The notes under the pieces were generated by a model. The model saw only the letters and a program-made list of their open reading frames with translations, searched no databases and was not told the DNA's origin. From an uncultured Hungatella sp. (lineage in GTDB: Bacteria; Bacillota; Clostridia; Lachnospirales; Lachnospiraceae): DNA of 64,000 bases. Numbering within the stretch: the stretch's first letter is position 1; each line of letters opens with the position of its first letter. Below are positions 26,225 to 35,810 of the stretch, in pieces. The stretch lies in NCBI GenBank assembly GCA_949879795.1, contig CATLBR010000012.1, positions 1-64,000 of the forward strand. The letters are read 5' to 3'. The position numbers and the translations under genes were made by a program.

Positions 26225-27604
26225 ATGAATAGAGTGATAAAGCGATGGGCAGCGTTTGTTTTGGCATGCTTTTGTCTCGCGGCGGCAGTGCCGACGGATT
26301 GCCTGGCAGCTACGAAGCCTATAAATTCCGTGAGCATAAAAGTCTCGTCGAAGCTGAAAGCAGGAGGGACTCTGCCGGGCATCGATATCGGAGGCGGCAG
26401 CGAGTCTGACGGCGGGATTGCGGTATCGGGAGGCGGCTCCCAGTACACGGTGGTCAGCGCTCAGTGGGTGAACAGCGGGTCCAAGGAGCTGGCGGCCGGC
26501 GATGACCCCAAGATGAAGGTGATCCTGGAGCCCGCGGATGTGAGCCAGTACTATTTCCTGGCCAGCTACAAGGCCTCCAATGTGAAGATCAGCGGGGGCA
26601 CATTCGTCACGGCGAAGAGGAACGGGGACAATCTGGAGGTTACCTTGAGGATCACCCCGGTAAAGGGCGACTATGATCCGCCAAAGGACGCCTACTGGAA
26701 TGAGAAGAACCTGGGAGAGGCCAGGTGGGAGAGGCCGGAGAACGACTCGGGGCACTATGAGGTGCAGCTTCTCCGGGATGAGAAGAATGTTTTTAAAGTG
26801 GAGAGTACCTCCGCCACCAGCTATAATTTTTATCCCTATATGACAAAGACAGGGGATTACAGCTTCAAGATCCGCACGATTCCCGACACGGATTTTCAAA
26901 AAAAATACGGAAAGAAAAGCGACTGGCTCGAGTCGGGCGAACTGAGGATCACCGACAGATACGTGTCGGACGGCAAAGGACAGCAGTCGTCCAGCCCCAG
27001 CACGGTGAAAGGCACGGATCAGAAGACGGGATGGTTTGAAGAAGGAAATGTGTGGAAGTATCGATATCCTTCCGGGGATCTGTGTACCGACGCCTGGGAG
27101 AACATCGACGGGTACTGGTACTATTTTGACGGCAGCAGCAATATGGTGACGGGGTGGCAGACCATCGGGGCAGAGCGGTACTATTTTCACGGCAACGGTC
27201 AGATGGCCACAGGCTGGACGAAGGTGGACGATATATGGTATTATTTTCTGCCTGAAAAAGAAGGCGGGCGTTCTCTGGGAACCATGGCCCCGTCAGGCTG
27301 GCGGGTCATCACCGGATATTACTACTATTTCAATCAGGACGGAAGTCTCTGTACGGGATGGCTGGAGCTGGACGGCAAACGGTACTACCTGAACACCCTG
27401 GAGAACAGTCTTCAGGGAGCCATGTTCACAGGCTGGATACGGCGGGACGAGAATACATATTTCGCGGATACCAACGGTGAGATCATCACAGGCTGGTATG
27501 ATATAGACGGGTCCTGGTATTACTTTTATCCTGATTCCGGGGAGATGGCCAGGGACACGTGGATCGACGGATTGTATATTGATTCTGACGGGATTTGGCA
27601 GTAG
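26225..27604 (+). CDS. Secreted protein with fibronectin-like domain and choline-binding-type repeats
   Basis: 459 aa. Signal peptide at about residues 1-28 (KRWAAFVLACFCLAAAVPTDCLA). Residues about 35-150 form a beta-rich domain, about 160-240 a fibronectin type III-like segment (YEVQLLRDEKNVFKVESTSATSYNF, then GDYSFKIRTIPD), and about 265-459 at least seven wall-binding repeats with the GYWYYFDGSSNMVTGWQ pattern. A tandem paralogue follows 17 bases later. Such repeats bind choline or wall polysaccharide in known proteins. Role in this motility locus unknown. Confidence 0.75.
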   Translation: MNRVIKRWAAFVLACFCLAAAVPTDCLAATKPINSVSIKVSSKLKAGGTLPGIDIGGGSESDGGIAVSGGGSQYTVVSAQWVNSGSKELAAGDDPKMKVILEPADVSQYYFLASYKASNVKISGGTFVTAKRNGDNLEVTLRITPVKGDYDPPKDAYWNEKNLGEARWERPENDSGHYEVQLLRDEKNVFKVESTSATSYNFYPYMTKTGDYSFKIRTIPDTDFQKKYGKKSDWLESGELRITDRYVSDGKGQQSSSPSTVKGTDQKTGWFEEGNVWKYRYPSGDLCTDAWENIDGYWYYFDGSSNMVTGWQTIGAERYYFHGNGQMATGWTKVDDIWYYFLPEKEGGRSLGTMAPSGWRVITGYYYYFNQDGSLCTGWLELDGKRYYLNTLENSLQGAMFTGWIRRDENTYFADTNGEIITGWYDIDGSWYYFYPDSGEMARDTWIDGLYIDSDGIWQ

Positions 27605-27621
27605 AATGTGAGGTGAAGTGA

Positions 27622-28914
27622 TTGAACAGAGTTGTTTGGAAGAATGTGAAAAGGATGACGGCGGGCGCCGCGGCGTGTCTGGTTGTCCTGGCGATGCAGG
27701 AGGCGTCGTCGCGGTTTGCCTGGGAGCAGGAAGAATATATCAGCGAAACATTTGACCTGGCGGGAACTCTGGGGGCAGGCACGGTCATCACGGCTTACGG
27801 CGCCGAGTCCAGCGTGATCGAGGATGTGAGCATCACGTTGAAGACTACATTCGGAGAGCAGGAGGAGATCCCTGAACCGGAGATTACCGTGGGCGGCAAC
27901 AATTATTATATTGTGGATTATCAGTACAGAACGGATTACGAGAAGTGGAAACCAGGGAAAAAAGTCCGGATAGAGATTAATCTGGCGCCTGAGGACGGAA
28001 AGGTGTTTCCCACATCCCTCAACCGTTCCAAGTGCAAGGTGTCGGGGGCCGATTATGTGTCGGCCAAGGCGCTGGACGATGAGAAGTTCCAGGTGAAGGT
28101 GGATTACAAGCCTGTGACTGTTTTGGGAAACACCACCCAGGCGGGCTGGAGCAGTACTTACAAAAACAGGGCGGTGTGGAAGGCGGTGGATTATGCGCCG
28201 GGATATTCCGTGATCCTATATGGAGACAACAAGGTAGTAAAACGTCTGAACGTTGAGACTACCACTGTGGATCTGTCGGAGTTCATGAAGGATGAAGATA
28301 AGACATATTACTATGAAGTGAAAGCGGTTCCCATCACTTCTGACCAGAAGAAATACCTGAAAGAGGGGGAGGTGGTGACCTCCACAGAACAGGAGTACGA
28401 CTGGGAGGAGATGGGCAGCGCCACTGCCGACGGGGGAGACATTAAGGGAAACAATTATATCCTCCCTGACGGAAGCAAAGAGAAGAATACCTGGAAGAAG
28501 ATTTCCAACCAGTGGTACTATTTTGACGGCAGCGGCAATATGACCAAGGGCTGGACAGTTATAGACGGATTCTGGTATTATATGGATGAGCGGGGAATCA
28601 TGAAAACCGGCTGGGTGAATCCGTCGGGGGATTCCTGGTACTATCTGTCGGAAAGCGGTCCTATGCTCACGGGCTGGGTTCAGCCGGCGCCGGGCTCCTG
28701 GTATTATACGGACGGCTCGGGGCTTATGCAGAGAGGCTGGGTATCGGTGAACGGGATCTGGTATTATCTGGGGACGGACGGAAAGATGTGCACGGGATGG
28801 AACATGATTTCCGGCGCTTGGTATTATCTCAACAACGACGGCAGCATGGCTGTCAACACCACAGTGGACGGGTGGACCATCGGGGCAGACGGGATAGCTT
28901 CGGAGAGACGGTAG
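27622..28914 (+). CDS. Paralogue of the upstream wall-binding protein (TTG start)
   Basis: 430 aa with the same layout as the gene before it: hydrophobic N-terminal segment ([19 protein letters not shown]), a beta-rich domain (about 60-175), a fibronectin-like part (about 180-260), and six wall-binding repeats with [16 protein letters not shown] at about 290-430. The start is a TTG at 27622 behind GAGGTGAAG; no nearby in-frame ATG. The pair probably arose by tandem duplication. Confidence 0.75.
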   Translation: MNRVVWKNVKRMTAGAAACLVVLAMQEASSRFAWEQEEYISETFDLAGTLGAGTVITAYGAESSVIEDVSITLKTTFGEQEEIPEPEITVGGNNYYIVDYQYRTDYEKWKPGKKVRIEINLAPEDGKVFPTSLNRSKCKVSGADYVSAKALDDEKFQVKVDYKPVTVLGNTTQAGWSSTYKNRAVWKAVDYAPGYSVILYGDNKVVKRLNVETTTVDLSEFMKDEDKTYYYEVKAVPITSDQKKYLKEGEVVTSTEQEYDWEEMGSATADGGDIKGNNYILPDGSKEKNTWKKISNQWYYFDGSGNMTKGWTVIDGFWYYMDERGIMKTGWVNPSGDSWYYLSESGPMLTGWVQPAPGSWYYTDGSGLMQRGWVSVNGIWYYLGTDGKMCTGWNMISGAWYYLNNDGSMAVNTTVDGWTIGADGIASERR

Positions 28915-28940
28915 TAATTTTAGGAAGAGGAGCATATATT

Positions 28941-29765
28941 ATGGAATTAGCGGTATCATCAGTCAACGGGGAGGCGGTCAACGCTCAGAATCACCGGACT
29001 GTGCAGACAGAGAAGACCAGCGAGTCATTTCAGACAGCATTTAAGGAGGCCACCAGCAAGACCGAGAGCATGGACGCCATCTTCGCCGAGGCGGCGGCCC
29101 GCTACGGGGTGTCGGAAAAACTTTTAAAGTCGGTTGCCAAGGCGGAATCTAATTTCAATCCCAAGGCGGTCTCCAAGGCAGGAGCCATCGGTGTGATGCA
29201 GCTCATGCCCGCCACTGCCAGATCTCTGGGAGTTACGGATCCCTATGACGCCAGGCAGAATATTATGGGCGGGGCAAAGTATTTGAAAGAGAATCTGGAT
29301 CGCTTCGGGGGCAATGTAAGCCTGGCGCTTGCCGCTTACAACGCAGGGCCCAATGCCGTCCAAAAGTATGGCGGGATTCCCCCCTACAAAGAGACTCAGA
29401 ATTATGTAAAGACAGTCACATCCTACATGAACGGCTCTCCGATTTCCACGGGAAAGACCCTTGAGAAGAGCAGCACCGCGGCCCAGACTCTGGCAGGCCT
29501 GTATGGTTCTTCCTCTCTTTTGTCGTCAGGCTCGAGCGGATCTTACGGGCAGTCAACAGGGCTTTACGGCCTTCTGAACGGCGGAGTGGGAAGCTATTAT
29601 GGTTCCGGTTCCGGCGCCCTCAGCGCCCTCCTGGGATCGGCGTCCGTGGGCGGTGACGGAGATACCATCACTCTGGATAAAGAGAGTTTTATCAGTCTTA
29701 TAGAGATCATGCGTCTGCAGATGATGATGAATGCCAGCAGAGAGGTGGGTTCCATAACCATATAA
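28941..29765 (+). CDS. Lytic transglycosylase, SLT family, without signal peptide
   Basis: 274 aa. The catalytic domain (about residues 45-165) has the SLT pattern: E69 in [28 protein letters not shown] and the [17 protein letters not shown] motif. No signal peptide or membrane anchor is visible; the N-terminus is polar ([17 protein letters not shown]). The C-terminal third is Gly/Ser-rich. Given its place in the flagellar cluster, export through the flagellar apparatus, as for rod-associated muramidases, is a reasonable inference. A longer upstream frame overlaps the previous gene and is rejected because GGAGC lies just before ATG 28941. Confidence 0.9.
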   Translation: MELAVSSVNGEAVNAQNHRTVQTEKTSESFQTAFKEATSKTESMDAIFAEAAARYGVSEKLLKSVAKAESNFNPKAVSKAGAIGVMQLMPATARSLGVTDPYDARQNIMGGAKYLKENLDRFGGNVSLALAAYNAGPNAVQKYGGIPPYKETQNYVKTVTSYMNGSPISTGKTLEKSSTAAQTLAGLYGSSSLLSSGSSGSYGQSTGLYGLLNGGVGSYYGSGSGALSALLGSASVGGDGDTITLDKESFISLIEIMRLQMMMNASREVGSITI

Positions 29766-29861
29766 GCAGGAAACCGCAAGAGGGAAGAAACCGTGCCGTG
29801 ACAGGGCGGCCTGTCTGCCCGGCACAGGGAATACGGGCGTGAAGGAGGAAGGATTTACGTT

Positions 29862-30491
29862 ATGAAATTAAGGGATTGCGAGACCTGTCTGGTATATGGA
29901 ACGGACAATAAACCTCTCTCCAGGGCAAGGGTGGAGACTGACCAGAATGAGAATATCCGGTTGTATTTCAGCAATTACAAGCTTCGCAGCGTCAGATTTC
30001 AGACGTATGTGGATTTCTATGACACACAGCAGGGACTGATTCGCTGCTTCTGCGAGTTGGTGCTCCGAAAGAATGTTCAGGAAAACAGGATGATGGAGCC
30101 CTGGACGGGGGACTGTGAAGTTCTGGAGATCACCAATATATATCAGAGACAGCAGGATCTGAGAGTGAGAGTACATATCTCTACAGAATTTACCTTGGAC
30201 AGCGGAATGTTCTTTGTAGGTACCATAAAGAATATCAGCGCCGGAGGCATCTACCTGGTGACCTCCCAGGCCATCAAGACGGGGGAGCGCCTGTCCTTCA
30301 GTCATCGGTTTGACAAAGAACTGTGTCAGATGAAAGTGGAGATCCTTCGGGCCAGAGGTGCGGCCACAGGCGGTTTCGGCTATGGCTGCAAGTTTATCAA
30401 TCTGCCGCCGGAGACAGAGGCTACCATACGAAAATTTGTCTTCGCCAAACAGATGGAGAAACAGAAGCAGCAGGGAAGGAAAAAGCTGTGA
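29862..30491 (+). CDS. PilZ-domain protein, likely cyclic di-GMP effector
   Basis: 209 aa. An N-terminal beta-rich domain (about residues 5-90) precedes a PilZ domain (about 94-200) with the second motif intact, N124-I-S126-AGG129. The first motif normally RxxxR reads R96-Q97-Q98-D99-L100-R101, so the Arg spacing is shifted by one. The C-terminus is very basic (KQMEKQKQQGRKKL). This layout is like YcgR/YpfA proteins that act on the flagellar motor. Its stop overlaps the next start by 4 bases. Confidence 0.82.
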   Translation: MKLRDCETCLVYGTDNKPLSRARVETDQNENIRLYFSNYKLRSVRFQTYVDFYDTQQGLIRCFCELVLRKNVQENRMMEPWTGDCEVLEITNIYQRQQDLRVRVHISTEFTLDSGMFFVGTIKNISAGGIYLVTSQAIKTGERLSFSHRFDKELCQMKVEILRARGAATGGFGYGCKFINLPPETEATIRKFVFAKQMEKQKQQGRKKL

Positions 30492-31561
30492 AAATCAACC
30501 TGGTGATGATTGTTAAGAATGAGGAGCGGTGTCTGAGAAAGTGCCTCAAGGCGGCGAAGCCTCTGGTGGATGAGATGATCATAGCGGACACCGGCTCCAC
30601 GGACAAAACCAGAGAGATCGCGGAGCATATGGGAGCAAAAGTCGTGGACTTTCAATGGGTCGGCGACTTTTCGGCTGCCCGGAATTATGCCTTGGATCAT
30701 TCCGACGCGGACTGGAACCTGATTCTGGATGCGGACGAGTGCCTTCGGCCCTGCAGCCGGAGGGGACTGGAGAAGCTCCTGACCGGCCGTAAAGGTCTGT
30801 GGTTTGGGGGCATCACCAGATATGATTCATTTCGGGATCAGGAGGGAATCAGCCAGAGCACCTCGGTTCTTCCAAGGGTCCTTCCAAAGGGTGTAAGGTA
30901 TACAGGGCTGATTCACGAGCAGCCGGAGGGAGACTGCCCCTGCTATCCGCTGCCTTTGGAGGCGGACCATGACGGCTATCTGTATGAGGATAAGGGGGAG
31001 AGAAATCTTCCCTACCTCCGCAGGGCGGTGGAGGAGTACCCGGAGGACGGATATTACCAGTTCCAGCTTGCAGGCACCTTGCGGAATCTGAAAAGGCAGG
31101 TGGAAAGTCTGGAGTATTTTCGGAATTTTTACAGGCTGGCAGGGAAGGAGGAAGCCTACAGAGGAGAGGGGATCGTTCTCTATCTGTACACGCTCCTGGA
31201 CGTGGGGACGAAAGCATGTCTGGATGAGGCGGCAGAGGTGATCGGGCAGGAGGAAAAAAAACTGGGTAACTGGCCGGATTTCTGCTTCGTGTGCGGTCTC
31301 TTTTATATGAAGAGGGTGCTGTCGGATGTGGAGGGCTATATATCCCTGCTTCCCAACATCGAAAAGTGCTATCTGCGCTGTCTCAAGCTGGGGGAGAAGC
31401 CTCAGCTGGGCGGAGTGGTGGGAACCGGCTCATTTAAGGCCGCCTACAATCTGGGGGCCTGGTATGAGGTGTCCGGACAGAGAGAACTGGCGGTTAAGTA
31501 TTACCGGATGGCAGCTAAGGACGGATATGGGCCCGCCAGGGAGAGACTTAGGAAGATGTGA
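30488..31561 (+). CDS. GT2-family glycosyltransferase with TPR-like C-terminus (GTG start)
   Basis: 357 aa. Family 2 glycosyltransferase fold: INLVMIVKNEERCLRKCL, IIADTGSTDKTREIA, and the metal-binding DAD at 81-83 in LILDADE. The C-terminal half (about 190-357) is helical and resembles TPR/Sel1 repeats (AAYNLGAWYEVSGQRELAVKYYRMAAKDGYGPA). The GTG start overlaps the PilZ stop (GTGA), preferred over an upstream in-frame start that runs through PilZ. Two related proteins lie at 56703 and 63094 near the flagellins, so flagellin glycosylation is likely. Confidence 0.82.
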   Translation: MKINLVMIVKNEERCLRKCLKAAKPLVDEMIIADTGSTDKTREIAEHMGAKVVDFQWVGDFSAARNYALDHSDADWNLILDADECLRPCSRRGLEKLLTGRKGLWFGGITRYDSFRDQEGISQSTSVLPRVLPKGVRYTGLIHEQPEGDCPCYPLPLEADHDGYLYEDKGERNLPYLRRAVEEYPEDGYYQFQLAGTLRNLKRQVESLEYFRNFYRLAGKEEAYRGEGIVLYLYTLLDVGTKACLDEAAEVIGQEEKKLGNWPDFCFVCGLFYMKRVLSDVEGYISLLPNIEKCYLRCLKLGEKPQLGGVVGTGSFKAAYNLGAWYEVSGQRELAVKYYRMAAKDGYGPARERLRKM

Positions 31562-31673
31562 GGGCGGCAGTTGATGGTTTTATGAAGATTCAAAGATATA
31601 TGATAATCGCCAAGAGGAAAACGCTGTCGAAACATATGGTGAATTTATTCCCGGCTTCAGCCACAAATAATGG

Positions 31674-31701
31674 TTGACATTTAAACAAAATATGCTAAAA
31701 T
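31674..31701 (+). promoter_or_regulatory. Vegetative promoter for the pheS T-box transcript
   Basis: TTGACA (31674-31679), 16 bases, TAAAAT (31696-31701). It lies just before the T-box leader. Confidence 0.75.
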
Positions 31702-31707
31702 GTACCG

Positions 31708-31993
31708 TAAGGTTTCATAAAGAAAAGCGATGAAGGCGTCAGTAGATGTCTGTTTTCTGCCAGAGAGAGGGAATCACCGGCTGCGAGTTCCCTTCAGTTC
31801 AGACAGACGGTCGAAGTTCCCGCCGGAGCCGCGCGGCTGAACAGTGGGAGGATCAGCAGAAGGATCCTTTGACATTTTAGTAAGCTGCGACGTGTTGCGC
31901 GCGTTATGCGCAGAGAGTGCCTGTGTCTGTGACACAGGAATCAGGGTGGTACCGCGGTGATTTCGTCCCTTCGTTTATCGAAGGGATTTTTTT
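31708..31993 (+). promoter_or_regulatory. T-box riboswitch (phenylalanine) upstream of pheS
   Basis: Leader with the T-box sequence AGGGTGGTACCGCG (31943-31956), an AGTA motif at 31741-31744, and a terminator TCCCTTCG/CGAAGGGA (31966-31986) plus seven T. A candidate specifier codon TTC (Phe) sits at 31817-31819, one base after a GAA. That spacing is the same in the thrS leader, where it gives a threonine codon. Uncharged tRNA-Phe should favour the antiterminator. Confidence 0.92.
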
Positions 31994-32145
31994 GTGCTAT
32001 AAGAAAGTGTGTCCTACAGGACAAAAACCTCCGGTGGATGAACATTTTTATATGTCATGAATGCCGGAAAGCCGGTATCGGCAAGTTCCGGGCCATGGCG
32101 AAAAGCCGGCTGCCGCCTATCAAAAGCAAGGAAAAGGAGAATACC

Positions 32146-33165
32146 ATGAAAGAGCAGTTAGAGAAGATCAAAGAGGAGGCTCTCAGACAGATCGAGTCCT
32201 CGGAAGCCCTGGAGCGGTTAAATGAGATCAGGGTGGCTTATCTGGGGAAAAAGGGAGAGCTGACCAGTGTGCTGAAAGGCATGAAAAACGTGGCTCCAGA
32301 GGACAGGCCCAAAGTGGGGCAGATGGTCAACGAGGCCAGGGAACTGATCGAGACCAGGCTGGAGGAGACCAGACAGGCCCTGGCAAAGAAAGCCAGGGAG
32401 GCACAGATGAAGGCGGAGGTCATCGATGTGACCCTCCCAGCCAGGAAAGCCAATGTAGGCCACCGTCACCCCAACACCATCGCGCTGGAAGAACTGGAGC
32501 GAATTTTTGTGGGGATGGGGTACGAGGTTGTAGAAGGACCCGAGATCGAGTACGACGAATATAATTTTACCAAGCTGAACATTCCTGAGGGACATCCCGC
32601 CAAGGACGAGCAGGACACTTTTTATATCAACAAGGACATCGTATTGCGCACCCAGACGTCTCCCGTCCAGGCCCGCACCATGGAGAAAGGCAAGCTGCCC
32701 ATCCGAATGATCTCTCCGGGACGGGTGTTCCGTTCCGACGAGGTGGATGCCACCCACTCCCCGTCCTTCCATCAGGTGGAAGGATTGGTTATCGACAAAA
32801 ACATTACCTTCGCCGACTTAAAAGGCACCCTGGCCGAGTTTGCGCGGGAACTGTTCGGGGAGGACACGAAAGTAAAATTCCGTCCTCATCACTTCCCGTT
32901 TACAGAGCCCAGCGCGGAGATGGATGTCAGTTGCTTTAAATGCGGCGGAAAGGGCTGCCGTTTCTGCAAAGGAACCGGCTGGATCGAGATCCTGGGCTGC
33001 GGAATGGTTCACCCCCACGTATTCGAAATGTGCGGCATTGACCCTGAGATTTACACAGGATTCGCTTTCGGCGTAGGATTAGAGCGCATTGCCCTCCTGA
33101 AATACGAGATCGACGACATGAGGCTCCTCTACGAAAACGACATCAGATTTTTGAAACAGTTTTGA
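32146..33165 (+). CDS. pheS: Phenylalanyl-tRNA synthetase alpha subunit
   Basis: 339-aa catalytic subunit of the alpha2-beta2 enzyme. N-terminal coiled coil (about 1-90), then class II motifs: motif 2 RMISPGRVFRSDEVDATHSPSFHQVEG, and motif 3 GFAFGVGLERIALLKYEIDDMRLLYENDIRFLKQF. A CFKCGGKGCRFCKGTGW insert with paired cysteines lies before motif 3, common in this family. The ATG at 32146 is preferred over the longer frame, which runs into the T-box terminator; AAAGGAGA precedes it. Confidence 0.97.
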   Translation: MKEQLEKIKEEALRQIESSEALERLNEIRVAYLGKKGELTSVLKGMKNVAPEDRPKVGQMVNEARELIETRLEETRQALAKKAREAQMKAEVIDVTLPARKANVGHRHPNTIALEELERIFVGMGYEVVEGPEIEYDEYNFTKLNIPEGHPAKDEQDTFYINKDIVLRTQTSPVQARTMEKGKLPIRMISPGRVFRSDEVDATHSPSFHQVEGLVIDKNITFADLKGTLAEFARELFGEDTKVKFRPHHFPFTEPSAEMDVSCFKCGGKGCRFCKGTGWIEILGCGMVHPHVFEMCGIDPEIYTGFAFGVGLERIALLKYEIDDMRLLYENDIRFLKQF

Positions 33166-33175
33166 TTAGCATTGA

Positions 33176-33305
33176 GGCGGGCACCTGGGTATCTGAACCA
33201 CCACCCAGGAGAGAGCTCGCTCGCACCTGGGCGGTGGTTCAGATACCCAGGTATGGGGCGAAAGCCCCCAAGCGAAAAAGGCGAAGCCTTTAGAGCGTGC
33301 CCGCC
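33176..33305 (+). other. Compact four-hairpin structured element between pheS and pheT
   Basis: An outer 9-bp pairing GGCGGGCAC (33176-33184) / GTGCCCGCC (33297-33305) encloses three hairpins: a perfect 20-bp stem (33183-33202 with 33233-33252, continuing after one mismatch with six more pairs), a GGGGC-GAAA-GCCCC tetraloop hairpin (33255-33268), and AAAGGC/GCCTTT (33277-33291). It fills most of the 217-base gap. Outer stem and first hairpin share two bases. No T-run; not a terminator. Confidence 0.75.
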
Positions 33306-33382
33306 GGGGCCGCGGGGAGAGAACTCATCCCGCCGAATTCATCCTCACATAATAAACAAACCCAAAGAAGGAGATTCCAATC

Positions 33383-35803
33383 ATGAACACAGCATTATCA
33401 TGGATTAAAGCATATGTTCCGGATCTGGATGTGACTCCCCAGGAGTACACAGACGCCATGACATTATCCGGAACCAAGGTGGAGGGTTACCAATGCCTTG
33501 ACAAAAACCTTGAAAAAATCGTAGTAGGGCAGATCGACAAGATAGAGCGTCACCCGGACGCAGACAAACTGATCATCTGCCAGGTAAACATCGGTTCCCA
33601 GTCCATCCAGATCGTCACAGGAGCCCCCAATGTAAAAGAGGGCGACAAAGTTCCCGTAGTTCTGGACGGCGGCAAGGTGGCAGGCGGCCATGACGGCGGC
33701 CCGCTCCCCGAGGACGGCATCAAGATCAAAAAAGGCAGGCTGAGAGGAGTGGAGTCCAACGGTATGATGTGCTCCATCGAAGAGCTGGGTTCTTCCAGAG
33801 ACATGTACCCGCTGGCCCCGGAAAGCGGAATCTATATTCTTCCAGAAGACACGCCTGTGGGGGCAGACGCCATCGAAGTTCTGGGACTTCACGACACGGT
33901 GTTTGAGTATGAGATCACCTCCAACCGTGTAGACTGCTACAGCGTGGTGGGAATTGCCAGGGAGGCGGCGGCTACCTTCAACAAGCCTTTCTACCCGCCG
34001 GTTGTGGCTCCCACAGGCAACGGCGAGGATATCAGGGACTATTTAAAAGTTTCTGTGGAGGACACCCAGCTGTGTCCACGTTACTGTGCCCGCATGGTGA
34101 AAAACATAAAGCTGGCCCCGTCGCCGGAATGGATGCAGAGGCGTCTGGCTGCCAGCGGAATCCGCCCAATCAACAATCTGGTGGATATCACCAACTACGT
34201 GATGGAAGAGTACGGTCAGCCTATGCACGCTTTCGACTACGACCAGCTTGCGGGACACGAGATCGTCGTGAAACGCGCCAAAGACGGGGATGTTTTTCAG
34301 ACACTGGACGGGCAGGAGCGGAAGCTGGACCACAATGTGCTGATGATCAACGACGGGGAAAAAGAAGTGGGAATCGCAGGCATCATGGGAGGTGAGAACT
34401 CCAAGATCACCGACGACGTGAAAACCATGGTGTTTGAGGCGGCCTGCTTCGACGGAGTGAATATCCGACTGTCGGCCAAGAAGATCGGTCTGAGAACCGA
34501 TGCCTCCGGCAAGTTCGAGAAAGGACTGGATCCCAACAATGCCCAGGCGGCCATAGACCGGGCCTGTCAGCTGGTGGAGGAACTGGGCGCAGGGGAAGTG
34601 GTAGGCGGAATCATCGACATTTACCCGGAAAAGCGCACGGAGAAGAGAATTCCCTTTGACGCGGACAAGGTCAACAGCCTTCTGGGCACCCACATCAGCA
34701 GGGAGGACATGGTAGAGTATTTTGGGAGACTGGAGCTGAAGGTGGACGAACAGACAGGAGAGGTTATCGCCCCCACGTTCCGCCAGGATCTGGAGCGCCC
34801 GGCCGACATCGCCGAGGAGGTAGCTCGTTTCTTTGGATACGACAATATTCCAACCACCCTTCCGTCAGGGGAGGCCACCACCGGAGGACTGCCCTACAAG
34901 CTGAGGGTGGAGGAGACTGCCAGGAACATCGCGGAGTTCTGCGGCTTCAGCGAGAGCATGACGTACTCCTTCGAGAGCCCCAGAGTGTTTGACAGGCTTC
35001 AGATGCAGGAGGATTGCCGTCTGCGCAGGGCCATCGAGATTTTCAATCCGTTAGGTGAGGATTTCAGCATCATGAGAACTACGCCCCTTCACGGGATGCT
35101 GGGCTCTCTGTCCACCAACTATAACAGGAGAAATAAAAATGTCCGCCTCTATGAGCTGGCCAACATCTATCTGCCGGAGACCCTGCCTCTTGAGAAACTT
35201 CCCGACGAGAGGATGCAGTTCGTGCTGGGGGCCTACGGGGAAGTGGATTTCTTCGATATGAAAGGTGTGATCGAGGAGTTTTTCGACAAGACAGGTATGT
35301 CTAAAAAGCCCCATTATGATCCCCGGTCCGGCAAACCGTGGCTTCACCCCGGCCGTCAGGCCAATGTGGTCTATGAGGGAACGGTTATCGGCTATCTGGG
35401 GGAGGTTCACCCGGATGTGGCGGACAGCTACAAGATCGGCGAGAAGACATATGTCGCCGTCCTGGATATGCCTGCTCTGATTCCGTACACTACCTATGAC
35501 CGGAGATACGAGGGCCTTGCCAGATATCCGGCAGTGACAAGGGATATCAGCATGGTGGTTCCCAAGACTGTCATGGTAGGCCAGATCGAAGATATGATTG
35601 TCCAGCGGGGTGGAAAGATCCTGGAGAGCTGCCAGCTGTTTGATATCTACGAGGGGGCTCAGATTGTGGCAGGATACAAATCGGTGGCTTACTCCATCAC
35701 CTTCCGCGCCAAGGACAGAACGCTGGAGGACAAGGAGGTAAACGCGGTGATGGAGAAGATTCTTCACGGCCTCAGGGGAATGGGAATCGAACTGAGGGCC
35801 TGA
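33383..35803 (+). CDS. pheT: Phenylalanyl-tRNA synthetase beta subunit
   Basis: 806 aa, full length. Order of domains: tRNA-binding OB fold (about 40-150; VVGQIDKIERHPDADKLIICQVN), B3/B4 editing domain (about 210-385), B5 (about 405-475), a catalytic-like core (about 485-690) and the C-terminal ferredoxin-fold anticodon-binding domain (about 710-806; YPAVTRDISMVVPKTVMVGQIE). AAGGAGAT precedes the ATG. Transcribed together with pheS through the structured spacer. Confidence 0.97.
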   Translation: MNTALSWIKAYVPDLDVTPQEYTDAMTLSGTKVEGYQCLDKNLEKIVVGQIDKIERHPDADKLIICQVNIGSQSIQIVTGAPNVKEGDKVPVVLDGGKVAGGHDGGPLPEDGIKIKKGRLRGVESNGMMCSIEELGSSRDMYPLAPESGIYILPEDTPVGADAIEVLGLHDTVFEYEITSNRVDCYSVVGIAREAAATFNKPFYPPVVAPTGNGEDIRDYLKVSVEDTQLCPRYCARMVKNIKLAPSPEWMQRRLAASGIRPINNLVDITNYVMEEYGQPMHAFDYDQLAGHEIVVKRAKDGDVFQTLDGQERKLDHNVLMINDGEKEVGIAGIMGGENSKITDDVKTMVFEAACFDGVNIRLSAKKIGLRTDASGKFEKGLDPNNAQAAIDRACQLVEELGAGEVVGGIIDIYPEKRTEKRIPFDADKVNSLLGTHISREDMVEYFGRLELKVDEQTGEVIAPTFRQDLERPADIAEEVARFFGYDNIPTTLPSGEATTGGLPYKLRVEETARNIAEFCGFSESMTYSFESPRVFDRLQMQEDCRLRRAIEIFNPLGEDFSIMRTTPLHGMLGSLSTNYNRRNKNVRLYELANIYLPETLPLEKLPDERMQFVLGAYGEVDFFDMKGVIEEFFDKTGMSKKPHYDPRSGKPWLHPGRQANVVYEGTVIGYLGEVHPDVADSYKIGEKTYVAVLDMPALIPYTTYDRRYEGLARYPAVTRDISMVVPKTVMVGQIEDMIVQRGGKILESCQLFDIYEGAQIVAGYKSVAYSITFRAKDRTLEDKEVNAVMEKILHGLRGMGIELRA

Positions 35804-35810
35804 GGAAGGG

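Noticed and set aside
25943-27190. 415-codon open frame on the minus strand
   Set aside because: Antisense to the FlhB paralogue and the wall-binding gene; caused by the repeat-rich, GC-rich coding strand.
31582-31677. 31-codon frame before the pheS promoter
   Set aside because: It overlaps the TTGACA promoter element, has no ribosome site and no recognisable sequence.
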